Shown: positions 6,490-16,400 of the stretch, in pieces
Position numbering within the stretch: position 1 is the stretch's first letter
Layout of the letters: every line of letters starts with the position of its first letter
Origin: DATBLE01 sp963775695
GTDB taxonomy: Bacteria > Actinomycetota > Thermoleophilia > Gaiellales > Gaiellaceae
Reading direction: 5' to 3'
Assembly (NCBI GenBank): GCA_963775695.1
Contig: CAVZJU010000004.1
Coordinates: 186,001 to 250,000 of the forward strand
DNA length: 64,000 bases
Translations under genes and position numbers: made by a program
Notes under the pieces: generated by a model
Seen by the model: only the letters and a program-made list of their open reading frames with translations
What the model was told of the DNA's origin: nothing
Database searches by the model: none

Positions 6490-8423
6490 CGCAGCGACAC
6501 GCGCGTGGTCTTCTGCGCTCTGCGCGTGTTGGCGCTGAGCTTCCAGACCACGCGGTATGTACCCGGCCGCTTGATCGTCTTCGGCAGGCGCAGCTGCACG
6601 AGCGAGGTGCCCGGGGGGAGCACGAAGTTCCAGCGGAAGGGCTTCTTCAGCCCGCGGCCGGACATGGTCGCGGTGACGAGCGCGCGCCGGGTGGTGCTGA
6701 GCCTGGCCCGGACATAGCCGCGCTTGGCCGTCACGACCACCGAGGCCGGCGCACCGACCAGCAGGCGGCCGGCGAGCGATTTGACCGTCAGGGCGACGAG
6801 TGTGCTCGGGTTCCCGGCCTTGTCGAAGGCGCGCACCTTGAGGTGGGTCAGCCCGGTGAGAGGAATCGCGCGGGTGTACTCGTTGCCGTGGTCGACCTTC
6901 GGCTCGGTTCCGTCGGTCGTCCAGCGGATCGTGTCCATTCCGGAACCGAGGTCGGTGCCCGAGAAGGTGACCATGACCGTCTTCGCGTACGGCTGTCGCT
7001 TGCAGACCGCGCCGTTGCATCGGACCGTCAGCGTCGGGGCAATCGCGTCGGGGACGAGCGAGAACGTCGCGACGCCCGAGTTCAACCCCGCGGCGTTCGA
7101 GGACATGACCGAGAGCGGGCCGGTCGCCGTCGTGCCGGTCCTGGTCGAGACGTAGGTGCGGTGCGGCCCCGAGCCCACCGCCGTGAAGCCGGGGATGCTC
7201 GGGAACGAATACGCGGCGACGCCCGACTGCGGGTCCGACGAGGCTGCGGTGACAGTGAAGGACCCGGTCGTGCCCGGCCGGAAGTAGACGGTGCTGCCCG
7301 ATGCGGCCGCGTTCGAGAAGCCGGTGAAGAGGAGCGAGGGCGTGGTCGGCGCAGTTCCGTCCACCTTCGCGTCGGTCGAGGGCGGCGACGTGGCCGAGAC
7401 GTTGCCGACATTGTCGGTCGCCTTCGCCTGGTAGCGGTAGCAGGATCCCGAGGTCACCGTCGAATCGGTGGTTCCCGACAGCGTCACGGGGGCGAAGGCG
7501 CCGAAGGTTCCGCAGGTGCCGTTGGTCAGGGTCGCGGCCGCGCGCTCGACGACCGAGCGGCTCGCGTCCACGCCCGAGCCCGTGTCGATCCCCGCGGCGA
7601 CCGCGAGCGAAACGGAGCTTCCGAACCAGGGGCCGCCTGCGAGCGTCACCGCCTGGCCCGTGGGCGCAGCCGAGTCGCCGCTGATCGTGATCGAGTCGGT
7701 GGCGGTACCGCCGAGGGTGGTGGCGGTCACCGTCTTGGCGCCGGGAGCACCTGCACCGGCCGTCCAGCTGTAGGTGACCGGCGACGAGAACGGGGACGCG
7801 GTGTCGTCACCACCGGTCGAGCTCGCCCAGCCGGCCACGGTGGAGACGTCGGGGAAGGTGACCGTGGCGCCGCTCAACGAGACCTGGTCGGTGACGGTCG
7901 CGTTGAGCGTGAACGACCCCGTCGTGCTCGGACGGAACCACTGCGTCTTGGCGGTCGGGTCGAAATACTGGTCGTTGGCCCCGCTCACCTCGGTCGGCGG
8001 CGTGACCTTCACGGTCGGGACGTCCGGGGTGACGGTGAACGTGGCGGTCTTCTGGCTCGGGTCGGCGTCGTGGGCGGTCACGGTCTGGGCGCCGGTGGCA
8101 GTCGTCGTCGCGGTCCAGCTGTAGGTCATGACGCACGGGCACGGCCCCGCAACGGCCACGCCGCCACCGGTCATGCCGGTGACGGTGGGGAAGTCCACGC
8201 TCGTGACGGGTGACGTCGCCGTCACCTTGACGTCGAAGCTGCCGCTGTTCGTGCCGGTCGCCGCGTAGTACAGCGACGAGCCGGAGGCGGATTCGGACGA
8301 CGAGGTCAGGTTGACCACGTCGACTCTGAGACCGGAGATCGTCGCCTGAGAGCTGGCGACGCCCACGGCAAAGACGCCGACGAGCGCGAGCAGTGCAACG
8401 CGGAGCTTCACGGCCCAATCCAT
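6486..8423 (-). CDS. Secreted or surface protein with repeated Ig-like domains
   Basis: A 645-residue protein with an N-terminal Sec signal (VKLRVALLALVGVFAVGVA, cleavage after about residue 27). It has Ser/Thr/Gly-rich beta repeats of about 100 residues. Repeating pieces include GSFTLNATVTD/GSFTVTAASSD, YSWTA and FSLVPDAIAPTLTV. A C-terminal part (about 500-570: RWTTDGTEPKVD... HLKVRAFDKAGNPS) resembles the chitobiase/FN3-like domains of cell-surface proteins. A basic tail follows. No catalytic motif or sorting signal is evident. The low-charge, repeat-rich make-up suits an extracellular adhesive or structural role; the function is not known. Confidence 0.7.
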   Translation of the reverse strand: MDWAVKLRVALLALVGVFAVGVASSQATISGLRVDVVNLTSSSESASGSSLYYAATGTNSGSFDVKVTATSPVTSVDFPTVTGMTGGGVAVAGPCPCVMTYSWTATTTATGAQTVTAHDADPSQKTATFTVTPDVPTVKVTPPTEVSGANDQYFDPTAKTQWFRPSTTGSFTLNATVTDQVSLSGATVTFPDVSTVAGWASSTGGDDTASPFSSPVTYSWTAGAGAPGAKTVTATTLGGTATDSITISGDSAAPTGQAVTLAGGPWFGSSVSLAVAAGIDTGSGVDASRSVVERAAATLTNGTCGTFGAFAPVTLSGTTDSTVTSGSCYRYQAKATDNVGNVSATSPPSTDAKVDGTAPTTPSLLFTGFSNAAASGSTVYFRPGTTGSFTVTAASSDPQSGVAAYSFPSIPGFTAVGSGPHRTYVSTRTGTTATGPLSVMSSNAAGLNSGVATFSLVPDAIAPTLTVRCNGAVCKRQPYAKTVMVTFSGTDLGSGMDTIRWTTDGTEPKVDHGNEYTRAIPLTGLTHLKVRAFDKAGNPSTLVALTVKSLAGRLLVGAPASVVVTAKRGYVRARLSTTRRALVTATMSGRGLKKPFRWNFVLPPGTSLVQLRLPKTIKRPGTYRVVWKLSANTRRAQKTTRVSLR

Positions 8424-8456
8424 CGGCCGAAAGGCCCGGATGCTTGAGCGAGTTCC

Positions 8457-9533
8457 CTACAACGAGGCGAGCAGTCGGTCGAGATCCTCGTCGCTCGTCC
8501 ACCAGCCGCAGGAGATCCGCAGCCAGGCTGTTCCCGGCATGTCCCGGACGACGATCCCGTGTTCGAACAACCTCCGGGCGGTCTCGGCGGGGTCGCCCTC
8601 GGGCACGAACGAGACGAGATTCGCCTGCCCGGGCGCGGTCGCGACCTCGAAGCGGTTGGCGAGCAACGTCCAACAGCGTGCGGAGATCTCGCTCCCGTGA
8701 TGGGCCGCCCAGTGGGGAACCGTGCCGAGGGCCGCCTCCAGTCCAGCCAGGGAAGGCGTGGGGATCCAGCCGCTGTCGAACCGTGCAGCCCCCGCCTTGG
8801 GCGTGAAGGTGCCGCTCTCGTCGTAGCCGTCCTGCGAGAAGTACGTGGGCAGCGCGACCTGCATGGCCCCGGGCTCGCGGACGTACAGGCCGCCGGTCGC
8901 GTCCGGGCCGCAGAGCCATTTCTGACCCGAGACGGTGTAGAAGTCGTACCGCGCCGCCTCGACGGCGATCGCGCCGGCGGTCTGAGCGCCGTCCACGAGC
9001 ATCGGCAGGCCGGTCGCGTCCTGGATCTCCTCGACAGGGAGCAAGTTGCCGGTCTGCCAAGACACGTGCGAGAGGGCGATCAGCCGCGTCCTCGGCGTCA
9101 CCTGGTCGAGGATCGTCTGCAGCGCGCGCTCGGGCGGCTGAGTCCTCACCACGGCCACGCGCACGATCGCCTCCGACGCGTCGAGCGCGCCCAGGAGCCC
9201 GAAGTGCTCGGTGTCGGTGGTGAGGATCTCGTCCTCGGGCCGCAGCCGGAGCCCCGAGAGGACGATGTTGCAGCCGTCCGTCGTGGACGTGGTCAGCGCG
9301 AGGTTCTCGGGCGGCACGCAGATCGCCGCGGCCAGGCCGGCGCGCACACGCTTCCGCAGCTCGAGCATCGTGTCGATGTACGCCTGCCCGCCGCGGCCCA
9401 GCTCGAGGTCGGCGAGCTGCTGGGCCGCCATCGCCGCGACCGTCACGCGGGCCAGCGGACCCATCGAGCCGGCGTTCAGGTACGCGACCTCGTCGAGGAC
9501 GGGAAACTGCGCGCGGGCTTCCTGGAAGTTCAC
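8457..9533 (-). CDS. Class V PLP-dependent aminotransferase/desulfurase-like
   Basis: A 358-residue fold-type I PLP enzyme of the isopenicillin-N epimerase/cysteine desulfurase group. Motifs are AYLNAGSMGP near the N-terminus, LTTSTTDGCNIVL (phosphate cup), SHVSWQTG, VDGAQTAGAI (Asp to the PLP ring nitrogen) and SGQKWLCGPD (Schiff-base Lys). The active-site Cys loop of true desulfurases is not evident, so an epimerase, lyase or transaminase is equally likely. GTG 9533 overlaps the stop of the upstream EEP gene by 4 nt, so they form a two-gene operon. Confidence 0.85.
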   Translation of the reverse strand: MNFQEARAQFPVLDEVAYLNAGSMGPLARVTVAAMAAQQLADLELGRGGQAYIDTMLELRKRVRAGLAAAICVPPENLALTTSTTDGCNIVLSGLRLRPEDEILTTDTEHFGLLGALDASEAIVRVAVVRTQPPERALQTILDQVTPRTRLIALSHVSWQTGNLLPVEEIQDATGLPMLVDGAQTAGAIAVEAARYDFYTVSGQKWLCGPDATGGLYVREPGAMQVALPTYFSQDGYDESGTFTPKAGAARFDSGWIPTPSLAGLEAALGTVPHWAAHHGSEISARCWTLLANRFEVATAPGQANLVSFVPEGDPAETARRLFEHGIVVRDMPGTAWLRISCGWWTSDEDLDRLLASL

Positions 9534-10300
9534 AGCTCGAGCTCGATGGGCGGGTGGTCCGACAGCAGCATGCCGTCTCGGAGGCGCCGCTCGTCGGGCC
9601 AGACCTCGATCGCCGGAAGCACGGCTCCGCGGACGGCGATGTGGTCGATCCCGGGCCCGGGCCCGGAGTAGCCGTCCAGCACCCAGTGCGCGGCCATGGC
9701 GTTGAAGTCGCCCGCGATCACGACCGTGTCGGTGGGCCGTGCGAAGGACTCGATCAAAGGGACTGCGCGCCGCAGCTCCGCAGCGGGGATCCGCGGGTCT
9801 CCCAGCGAGCCCGTGGCGTGCAGGTTGGCGACGACGAGGCCGTCGGACAGGCGCACGACCTGGCAGATGCGCCGTTCCTTCCCCCAGGCCAGTCGGGTGA
9901 CCAGGTCGAGGCGGAGCCGGTGCGCCTGCTGCCGCCGGAACGACGTCGGGTTCAGCGTCACGACCTCGTGCAGGACGACGCGGCGGCCCTCGCCGAGGAG
10001 GATGGCGTTGCCCTGGCCGGAGAATGCCGAGCGGAGCAGCCCCGGGCTCAGGTCGGTCAGCCGCCGTCCAACGCCGGCCGGGATCGGAATCGGCCCCAAC
10101 CGCGGCCGTTGCGCGACGTCCCCGACGGCGGTCATGCCGCTCCAGCGGTCAAGCTCGTCGAGCGCCCAGACCGGCACCTCCTGGAGGACCAGCACGTCGG
10201 GACGGTCGGCGCTGGCCAGCCGAACCATCTCCTCGAGGTACACCGACGAGCCCGGCGGCCAGGTGTTCCCGTGGAAGAGGTTCCAGCTCCGGACCAGCAT
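9530..10300 (-). CDS. Endonuclease/exonuclease/phosphatase (EEP) family protein
   Basis: A 256-residue EEP-superfamily hydrolase with all core motifs: SWNLFHGN (N-terminal Asn), VLQEVP (metal-binding Glu), NLHATG, IAGDFNAM (Asp/Asn), GIDHIAV and LSDHPPI (catalytic Asp-His). Members cleave phosphodiester bonds of nucleic acids, phosphoinositides or sphingolipids; the substrate cannot be read from sequence. No signal peptide, so cytoplasmic. It shares a divergent promoter with the GT4 gene. Confidence 0.82.
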   Translation of the reverse strand: MLVRSWNLFHGNTWPPGSSVYLEEMVRLASADRPDVLVLQEVPVWALDELDRWSGMTAVGDVAQRPRLGPIPIPAGVGRRLTDLSPGLLRSAFSGQGNAILLGEGRRVVLHEVVTLNPTSFRRQQAHRLRLDLVTRLAWGKERRICQVVRLSDGLVVANLHATGSLGDPRIPAAELRRAVPLIESFARPTDTVVIAGDFNAMAAHWVLDGYSGPGPGIDHIAVRGAVLPAIEVWPDERRLRDGMLLSDHPPIELEL

Positions 10301-10311
10301 GATGTGCCGAC

Positions 10312-10318
10312 TACTGTA
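10312..10318. promoter_or_regulatory. Shared palindromic -10 box TACTGTA between EEP and GT4 genes
   Basis: TACTGT on the plus strand is 9 nt before the GTG of the GT4 gene. TACAGT on the minus strand is 12 nt before the ATG of the EEP gene. The two start codons are 26 bp apart. Same arrangement as at 5904-5910 and 25064-25070. Inferred from position; no -35 element is obvious. Confidence 0.42.
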
Positions 10319-10326
10319 CGAGCGCC

Positions 10327-11388
10327 GTGCGCGTCGTCCTCGCCGACCCAGCCGCGTTCACGCCGCAGTACGACCATGAGCTCGCGGCGGGGCTCGCCCG
10401 GCAGGGCGCGGAGGTCGAGCTCGTCACCTCCCGGTTTCGCTTCGGCGCGGCACCCATGCCGGTCGGATATCGCCGCCGCGAGGTCTTCTACCCCGCCTCG
10501 TCACGCCTGTTCCAGCGGTCCCGGCTGCGATTGCCGCTGAAGGCGGCCGAGCACCCGATCGGCCTGGCACGGCTGGCGCGCATCCCCAGGGATGTCCTTC
10601 ACGTCCAGTGGCTGGCAGCGCCGGAACTCGACGCCGCGCTGTTCCGCACGCGCGGCCCGGCGGTATTCACCGCCCATGACCTGCTGCCGAGAAGGACTGC
10701 GCATCGGGAGGACCTCTGGCGCCGTCTGCTCCGAAGCTTCGACCGGATCGTCGTCCACAGCGAGCGCGGCCTCGAGGCGCTGTCCGCGCTGGGCGTCGAC
10801 CGTGGGCGGCTGCGGGTGATCCCGCATGCCGCGTTTCGGAGCGACCCGGTCCGCACGGACGACGGCCACACGGTGCTCTCGCTCGGGGCGATCCGCCCGT
10901 ACAAGGGCCTCGGCGACGCGATCGCGGCCGTCACCCGGGTGGACGAGGCGCGGCTGCTCGTCGCCGGCGATCCGCTCGAGCCGCTCGACGGGTATCGCGC
11001 CGCCGCCGGCGACCGAGCGGACTGGCGGCTCGGCTACCTGGGTGAGGCGGAGCTCGACCGGGCGCTCGGCGACGCGACGCTCGCCGTCTTCGCGTACCGG
11101 GCGGAGCTCGACCAGTCCGGGGCGCTCCTGCGGGCTCTGGGCGCCGGCGTGCCGGCGGTCGTCTACGACGTGGGCGGGCTGGCCGAGCCGGTGCGCGCCT
11201 ACGGGGCGGGCCGGGCGGTGCCCGGCGGAGACGTCGACGCGCTGGCGGAGGCGATCCGCGGGCTGCTCGGCGATCCGGCCGAGCTCGAGGCCGCACGCGC
11301 CGGCGCCCGGCGGGCGCGCGACGAGCTCACCTGGGACCGATCGGCGGCGGCGCACCTCGACCTGTACCGCGAGCTCCTTCCGGGCTAG
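10327..11388 (+). CDS. Glycosyltransferase family 4 (GT-B) protein
   Basis: A 353-residue GT-B enzyme. The N-terminal Rossmann half begins MRVVLADPAAFTPQYDHELA and includes VFTAHDLLP. The C-terminal nucleotide-sugar half has LSLGAIRPYKGL (typical GxxRxxKG loop) and the ELDQSGALLRALGAGVPAV patch replacing the usual ExxGxxxxEAMA. It is predicted to move a sugar from an activated donor to a lipid or saccharide acceptor on the cytoplasmic face. GTG start at 10327 follows a -10-like TACTGT by 9 nt. Confidence 0.82.
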   Translation: MRVVLADPAAFTPQYDHELAAGLARQGAEVELVTSRFRFGAAPMPVGYRRREVFYPASSRLFQRSRLRLPLKAAEHPIGLARLARIPRDVLHVQWLAAPELDAALFRTRGPAVFTAHDLLPRRTAHREDLWRRLLRSFDRIVVHSERGLEALSALGVDRGRLRVIPHAAFRSDPVRTDDGHTVLSLGAIRPYKGLGDAIAAVTRVDEARLLVAGDPLEPLDGYRAAAGDRADWRLGYLGEAELDRALGDATLAVFAYRAELDQSGALLRALGAGVPAVVYDVGGLAEPVRAYGAGRAVPGGDVDALAEAIRGLLGDPAELEAARAGARRARDELTWDRSAAAHLDLYRELLPG

Positions 11389-11448
11389 CCGCCGTGCTCC
11401 GCCGAACGGGTCGTTGCGGTCCGCCAGGGGGAGTGCAATCCTGGTCCG

Positions 11449-11607
11449 GTGAGCCCCGGACTGCTCCTGTTCGCCATCGTCTCGATGATCGTTCTGGAGG
11501 TCCAGCACCTGCGCTGGATCTGGTGAGAGTACTGGGTTTGCCGCACCTGCGGCGCGAAGAACAGGGATTGCGCGTGTGAGCGGTTCCGCTGGCAGCTCTG
11601 GCTCTGA
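11449..11607 (+). pseudogene. Small TM plus zinc-ribbon ORF interrupted by an in-frame TGA
   Basis: From GTG 11449 a 25-codon ORF encodes a single hydrophobic helix (SPGLLLFAIVSMIVLEV) ending in RWIW and TGA at 11524-11526. In the same frame the next 26 codons read EYWVCRTCGAKNRDCACERF and stop at 11607, a CxxC...CxC zinc-ribbon-like tail. A TM helix followed by a CxxC tail is a common layout for tiny actinobacterial membrane proteins, so this looks like one 52-codon gene with TGG or another sense codon changed to TGA. Alternatives are a sequencing error, readthrough of UGA, or a chance match. It ends 10 nt before the GH15 gene. Confidence 0.35.
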
Positions 11608-11617
11608 CCGCCGACGC

Positions 11618-13405
11618 ATGAGCACGCCGATCGAGGACTACGCGCTCCTCAGCAATCTCCGTACGGCCGCGCTCGTCTCGCGCCAGGGCTCGGTCGACTG
11701 GCTGTGTCTCCCCCGGTTCGACTCGGCAGCCTGCTTCACCGCCCTGCTCGGCGGCCCCGAGCACGGCCGCTGGCTGATCGCGCCCTCGGGCGAGGCGAAG
11801 AGCGTCGAGCGCCGCTACCTGCCCGAGACGCTCGTGCTGGAAACGACCTTCGAGACGGAGGACGGCGTGGTCCGCCTCGTCGACTTCATGCCGCCCGACC
11901 GGGACGACACCGTCCTGGCACGGATCGTCGAGGGCCTGGAGGGCGAGGTGGAGATCTCGACCGAGCTGGTACTGCGGTTCGAGTACGGGTCGGCCGTTCC
12001 CTGGCTGCGGCGGCAGGACCACGTGTGGCTGGCGGTGGTCGGCCCGAACGCGGTTCGGATCGAGAGCGGCATCGACCTGGAGGGCAAGGACTTCACGAGC
12101 GTGGGCTCGACGACGGTCTCGGCCGGGGAGCTTTTGCCGTTCGCTCTCACCTGGTTCCCCTCACACGGAGATCCGCCCGACCCGGTCGACGCCGACTCAG
12201 CGCTCGAGCGGACAGAGCGGTTCTGGCGGGACTGGTCGGGTCGTTGCGGCTACAGCGGCGAATGGGACGAGCCCGTGCGCACGTCGCTGCGCGTGCTGAA
12301 AGGGTTGATCTACGACCCGACGGGGGGAATCGTCGCCGCGCCGACCACCTCGCTGCCGGAGGCGATCGGCGGGCCGCGCAACTGGGACTACCGCTTCTGC
12401 TGGCTCCGCGACGCCACCCTCACGCTCGTCGCGCTGATCGACTCGGGCTATCTGGACGAGGCCCGGGCGTGGCGGGAGTGGCTGTTCCGCGCCGCCGCCG
12501 GCCGCCCGGCGGACCTCCAGATCATGTACGGGGTCGCCGGTGAGCGTCGCCTGGCCGAGTACGAGGCCGACTGGCTCCCGGGCTACGAGGGATCGATGCC
12601 GGTCCGGGTGGGCAACGCAGCCTCCGAGCAGACGCAACTGGATGTCTACGGCGAGATCATCGACGCCTTCACGACCGCGCGGGCGCACGGGCTCGAGGCC
12701 TCCGACCACGCCTGGCGGCTGTCGCTGAACCTGCTCGAGTTCCTGGAGGAGGCCTGGCGCAAGCCGGACGCGGGCATCTGGGAGGTCCGGGGCCCGAACC
12801 GGCACTTCACGCATTCGAAGCTGATGGCCTGGGTGGCGTTCGACCGCGCGATCCGCACGCACGAGGACTGGCAACGCGAAGGCCCGGTCGATCACTGGCG
12901 CTCGATTCGTGACGAGATCCACGCGGACGTCTGCGCCAACGGCTTCGACCTGGAGCTGCGGTCGTTCGTGCAGACCTACGGCTCGAAGCGACTGGACGCG
13001 AGCCTGCTGCTGGTCCCGCTGGTCGGGTTCCTGCCCGCCGAGGACGAACGCGTCGTGGGCACGATCGAGGCGATCGGCCGTACGCTCGCCTGGGACGGCC
13101 TGATCATGCGGTACGAGGCCGACGAGGAGAACCTCCATGTCGACGGGCTGCCCCCGGGCGAGGGCGCGTTCCTGCCCTGCTCGTTCTGGTATGCGGCCGA
13201 TCTGGCGCTGCTCGGCAGGACGGAGGAGGCACGCGCGCTCTTCACGCGGCTGCTGGGCCTACGGAACGATCTGGGCTTGATCTCGGAGGAGTACGACCCC
13301 GAGGCAAATCGGATGCTCGGGAACTTCCCGCAGGCGTTCACCCATATGGCGCTCGTGGCCTGTGCCTACATCCTCGATCGCGGACACACACCTCGGGCCG
13401 TGTAG
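11618..13405 (+). CDS. Glycoside hydrolase family 15 (glucoamylase/trehalase-like)
   Basis: A 595-residue cytoplasmic GH15 enzyme. N-terminal beta-sandwich: IEDYALLSNLRTAALVS and GSVDWLCLPRFDS. Catalytic (alpha/alpha)6 barrel: GPRNWDYRFCWLRDAT with the general acid region, GNAASEQTQLDVYGE, and the late motifs DASLLLVPLVGFLP, GEGAFLPCSFW and NFPQAFTHMALV. No signal peptide. Close in layout to the mycobacterial GH15 trehalase group, so hydrolysis of trehalose or short alpha-glucans is likely; which one is not decidable here. ATG 11618 (STPIEDYALL) is the family start. Confidence 0.9.
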   Translation: MSTPIEDYALLSNLRTAALVSRQGSVDWLCLPRFDSAACFTALLGGPEHGRWLIAPSGEAKSVERRYLPETLVLETTFETEDGVVRLVDFMPPDRDDTVLARIVEGLEGEVEISTELVLRFEYGSAVPWLRRQDHVWLAVVGPNAVRIESGIDLEGKDFTSVGSTTVSAGELLPFALTWFPSHGDPPDPVDADSALERTERFWRDWSGRCGYSGEWDEPVRTSLRVLKGLIYDPTGGIVAAPTTSLPEAIGGPRNWDYRFCWLRDATLTLVALIDSGYLDEARAWREWLFRAAAGRPADLQIMYGVAGERRLAEYEADWLPGYEGSMPVRVGNAASEQTQLDVYGEIIDAFTTARAHGLEASDHAWRLSLNLLEFLEEAWRKPDAGIWEVRGPNRHFTHSKLMAWVAFDRAIRTHEDWQREGPVDHWRSIRDEIHADVCANGFDLELRSFVQTYGSKRLDASLLLVPLVGFLPAEDERVVGTIEAIGRTLAWDGLIMRYEADEENLHVDGLPPGEGAFLPCSFWYAADLALLGRTEEARALFTRLLGLRNDLGLISEEYDPEANRMLGNFPQAFTHMALVACAYILDRGHTPRAV

Positions 13406-13414
13406 TCCTGCGGT

Positions 13415-16400
13415 TCAGCGGTGGCCGAAGTGGTGCGCTCGCGGGAGAGCCGCCTGCACCTCGGCAAGGCCGGCGAGCTCGCGCGCCAGCGGGGCGAGCG
13501 TCTCGAGCTCGCGGACCAGGACGTTCAGATTGCGCCCGACGCGTTCGAGCTTCCCGCGGGCGAGCAGCAACGGCTCTCCTCTGACCAGAGGCCGGTGCTG
13601 CTCGTACACGGGTGGCGGGACGATCAGGTTCACCTGCCCGGTCTCGTCCTCGAGCAGCATGAAGACGACGCCGTTCGCGGTCGCGGGGCGCTGGCGGGCG
13701 ATCGCCATGCCCGCCACGGCGACCTCGCCGGCCGGATGCCCGGGCAGCTCTGCGTTCGCGATCGTCCCCGGCGGCAGATGAGGGCGGAGGAGCTCGAGGG
13801 GGTGCCTTCCGACCGAGAGGCTCGTCGTCGCGTAGTCGGCGAGCATCCGTTCCCAGTCGGTCTGCTCGGGCAGCTCGGGAACGGGCGCCGTCGGCTCGAG
13901 CGGGAGCACGAGCTGTGTCGTCCCGTGGGCTCCGCTCGTGGGACGGGGGACGACACCCGCCCGCCAGAGCAGCTCGCGTCGTGAACCGAAACGGTCGCAG
14001 GCGCCCGACGCGACCAGCGCCTCGAGCGCGGCTCGATTCACCGGCGCGCGGCGGGCGAGGTCGGCGACGTCGGCGTACGGCTGCCCGGCGGCGACCGCTT
14101 CGGCCTCCTCCTCGCCGACCGAACGGACGTAGCCGAGCCCGACCCTGACCGCATGAGAACGAGCCTCGGGGACTGGCTTCAGCCTGTCCCCGAGACAGAT
14201 TCTGCACCTGGCAGCGCTCAGGTTGACATCGGGCGGCAGCACCTCCACCCCGCGTCGCTGCCCGTCGCGGACGAGACTGGCCGGCGGGTAGAAGCCCATC
14301 GGCTGGGCGTTCAGCAGAGCGCAGAGGAACTCGGCCGGGTAATGGTGGCGCAGCCACGCGGACTGGTAGGCGAGCAGCGCGAACGCGGCCGAGTGCGACT
14401 TCGGGAAGCCGAACCCCGAGAAGCCGGCCAGCTTGTCGTAGATCGTGTTCGCCAGTCCACCGTCGACGCCCTGTGCCAGTGCCCCCGCGACAAAGCGCGA
14501 GCGCAGCGCCTCGATCGCCTCCTCGCTCCGCTTGCGGCTCATCGCCCTGCGCAGGCCTTCCGCCTCCCCGACGGTGAAGCCGGCGAGCGCCGTCGCCACC
14601 TCCAGCACCTGGTCCTGGAAGACGACGACGCCGAGCGTCTCCCGGAGCGGCTCCGCGAGCGACGGATGGTCGACCGGCGGGAGGTAGGACGGGTCCTCGC
14701 GCAGCTTCTGGCGCCGCTCGATGTACGGGTGCACCGCCCCGCCCTGGATCGGACCCGGCCGGACGAGCGCGACCTGGATCGTCAGGTCGTCCAGGTTCTC
14801 CGGCCGCGTCCGCAGGAGGCTCTGCATCTGGGCACGGCTCTCGATCTGGAAGTCGCCGACCGTGTCCGCGCGCTGGATCTCGTCGTACACCTTTCGGTCG
14901 TCGAGCGGGATGCGGGAGAGGTCGATCGTCGCGCCGCAGAGGCGGGCGATCTGGTCGATGCAGTCCTCGACGGCGGAGAGCATCCCGAGGCCGAGCAGGT
15001 CGATCTTCAGGAAGCCGGCGTCGGCGCACGAGTCCTTGTCCCACTGGCAGATCTGGCGCCCCTCCATCGCCGCCGGCTGGACGGGGACGAGCTCGACCAG
15101 AGGCCGGCTGGAGATGACCATCCCGCCCGGGTGCTGGGAGATGTGGCGCGGGAGCCCGGCGATCTCGTGCGCGAGCGCTCCGAGCGCTCGCCAGCGGGCG
15201 GAGGCATGGTTTCCGGGGAGTCGTTCGACCTCCTCGGCGACCCGGTGCGGGTTCCCTTCGGTGACGCGCGCGAGCCGCTCGAGCTCGGCCGCGGGCAGGC
15301 CGAGCGCCTTGCCGAGGTCGCGGATCGCCCCGCGCGAGTGGTAGGTCGAGAAGGCGGCGACGAGGGCGGCGTGCTCGCGGCCGTACCGCTCGGTGACCCG
15401 GACGATCAGCTGCTCGCGGATATCGCGCGGGAAGTCCAGGTCGATGTCGGGGGCCGAGGAGAGGTCGCGGTTGAGGAAGCGGCCGATCGAGAGGTCCGCC
15501 TCGACCGGGTCGACATGGGAAAGCCCGGTCAGGTAGCACACGATCGAGCCGACCGAGCTGCCGCGGCCGCGCCCGGGCGGGAGCGCGTGGCGTGGAGAGC
15601 CGGGGCCGCGCACGTCGGCGGCGACCTCACGGGCGAGCTCGAGCACCTCCCAGTGCAGGAGGAAGAACCCGGAGAGCTTCAGCTCGGAGATGAGGGCGAG
15701 CTCTTGCCGCAATCGCGCTCGCGCACGATTGCGATAGTGAGACCTCTTGTAGCGGTCTCCGAAGGCACGCTCGCAGACGTCCCGGAGCCGGCCGTCGGGG
15801 GTGTCGAAGCCGTCGGAGAAGTCGGGATAGCGGTAGCCGAGCTCCTTGGTCAGGTCGAAGCCCAGGCCGGCGGCGATCTCGGTCGTGCGGAGCACGGCGT
15901 CGCGGTCCTGCGGGAAGCGGTCGACCATCTCCTCGGGCGCGAGCAGGACGGCTTCGTGGTTGCCGCGCCGTTCCTGCTCGCAGCCGTCGAGCGAGGTGCG
16001 GCAGCGGATCGCGACGAGGGCGTCCTGCAGTGCGCTACGCCGCTCGTGATGGACGTGGACGTCACCGGTGGCGACGGTGGCGACCCCGAGTTCGCGGGCG
16101 AGCTCTCGGAGGGCGGCGATGCGGCGGGCGTCGCCGCGTTCGTACGGGCGCTGAAGCTCGACGTAGAAGCGCTCCCGCCCGAACGCCGCCGCGACGCGCG
16201 CGGCGGCGTTCGGATCCCGCGTCCCCAGGCCATGCCGTGCGCAGCCCGACAGGCAGACGAGGCCGTCGGCGTTTGCGAGCAGCGACTCGAGCGGCAGCTC
16301 CGGGGGAAGGGGATCGGCGCCCTCCTTCGGCCGGGTGCCCGCGTGCGCCTCGGTGAGCAGCCGGCAGAGGTTCGCGTAACCCTTCGGCGTCTCGACGAGC

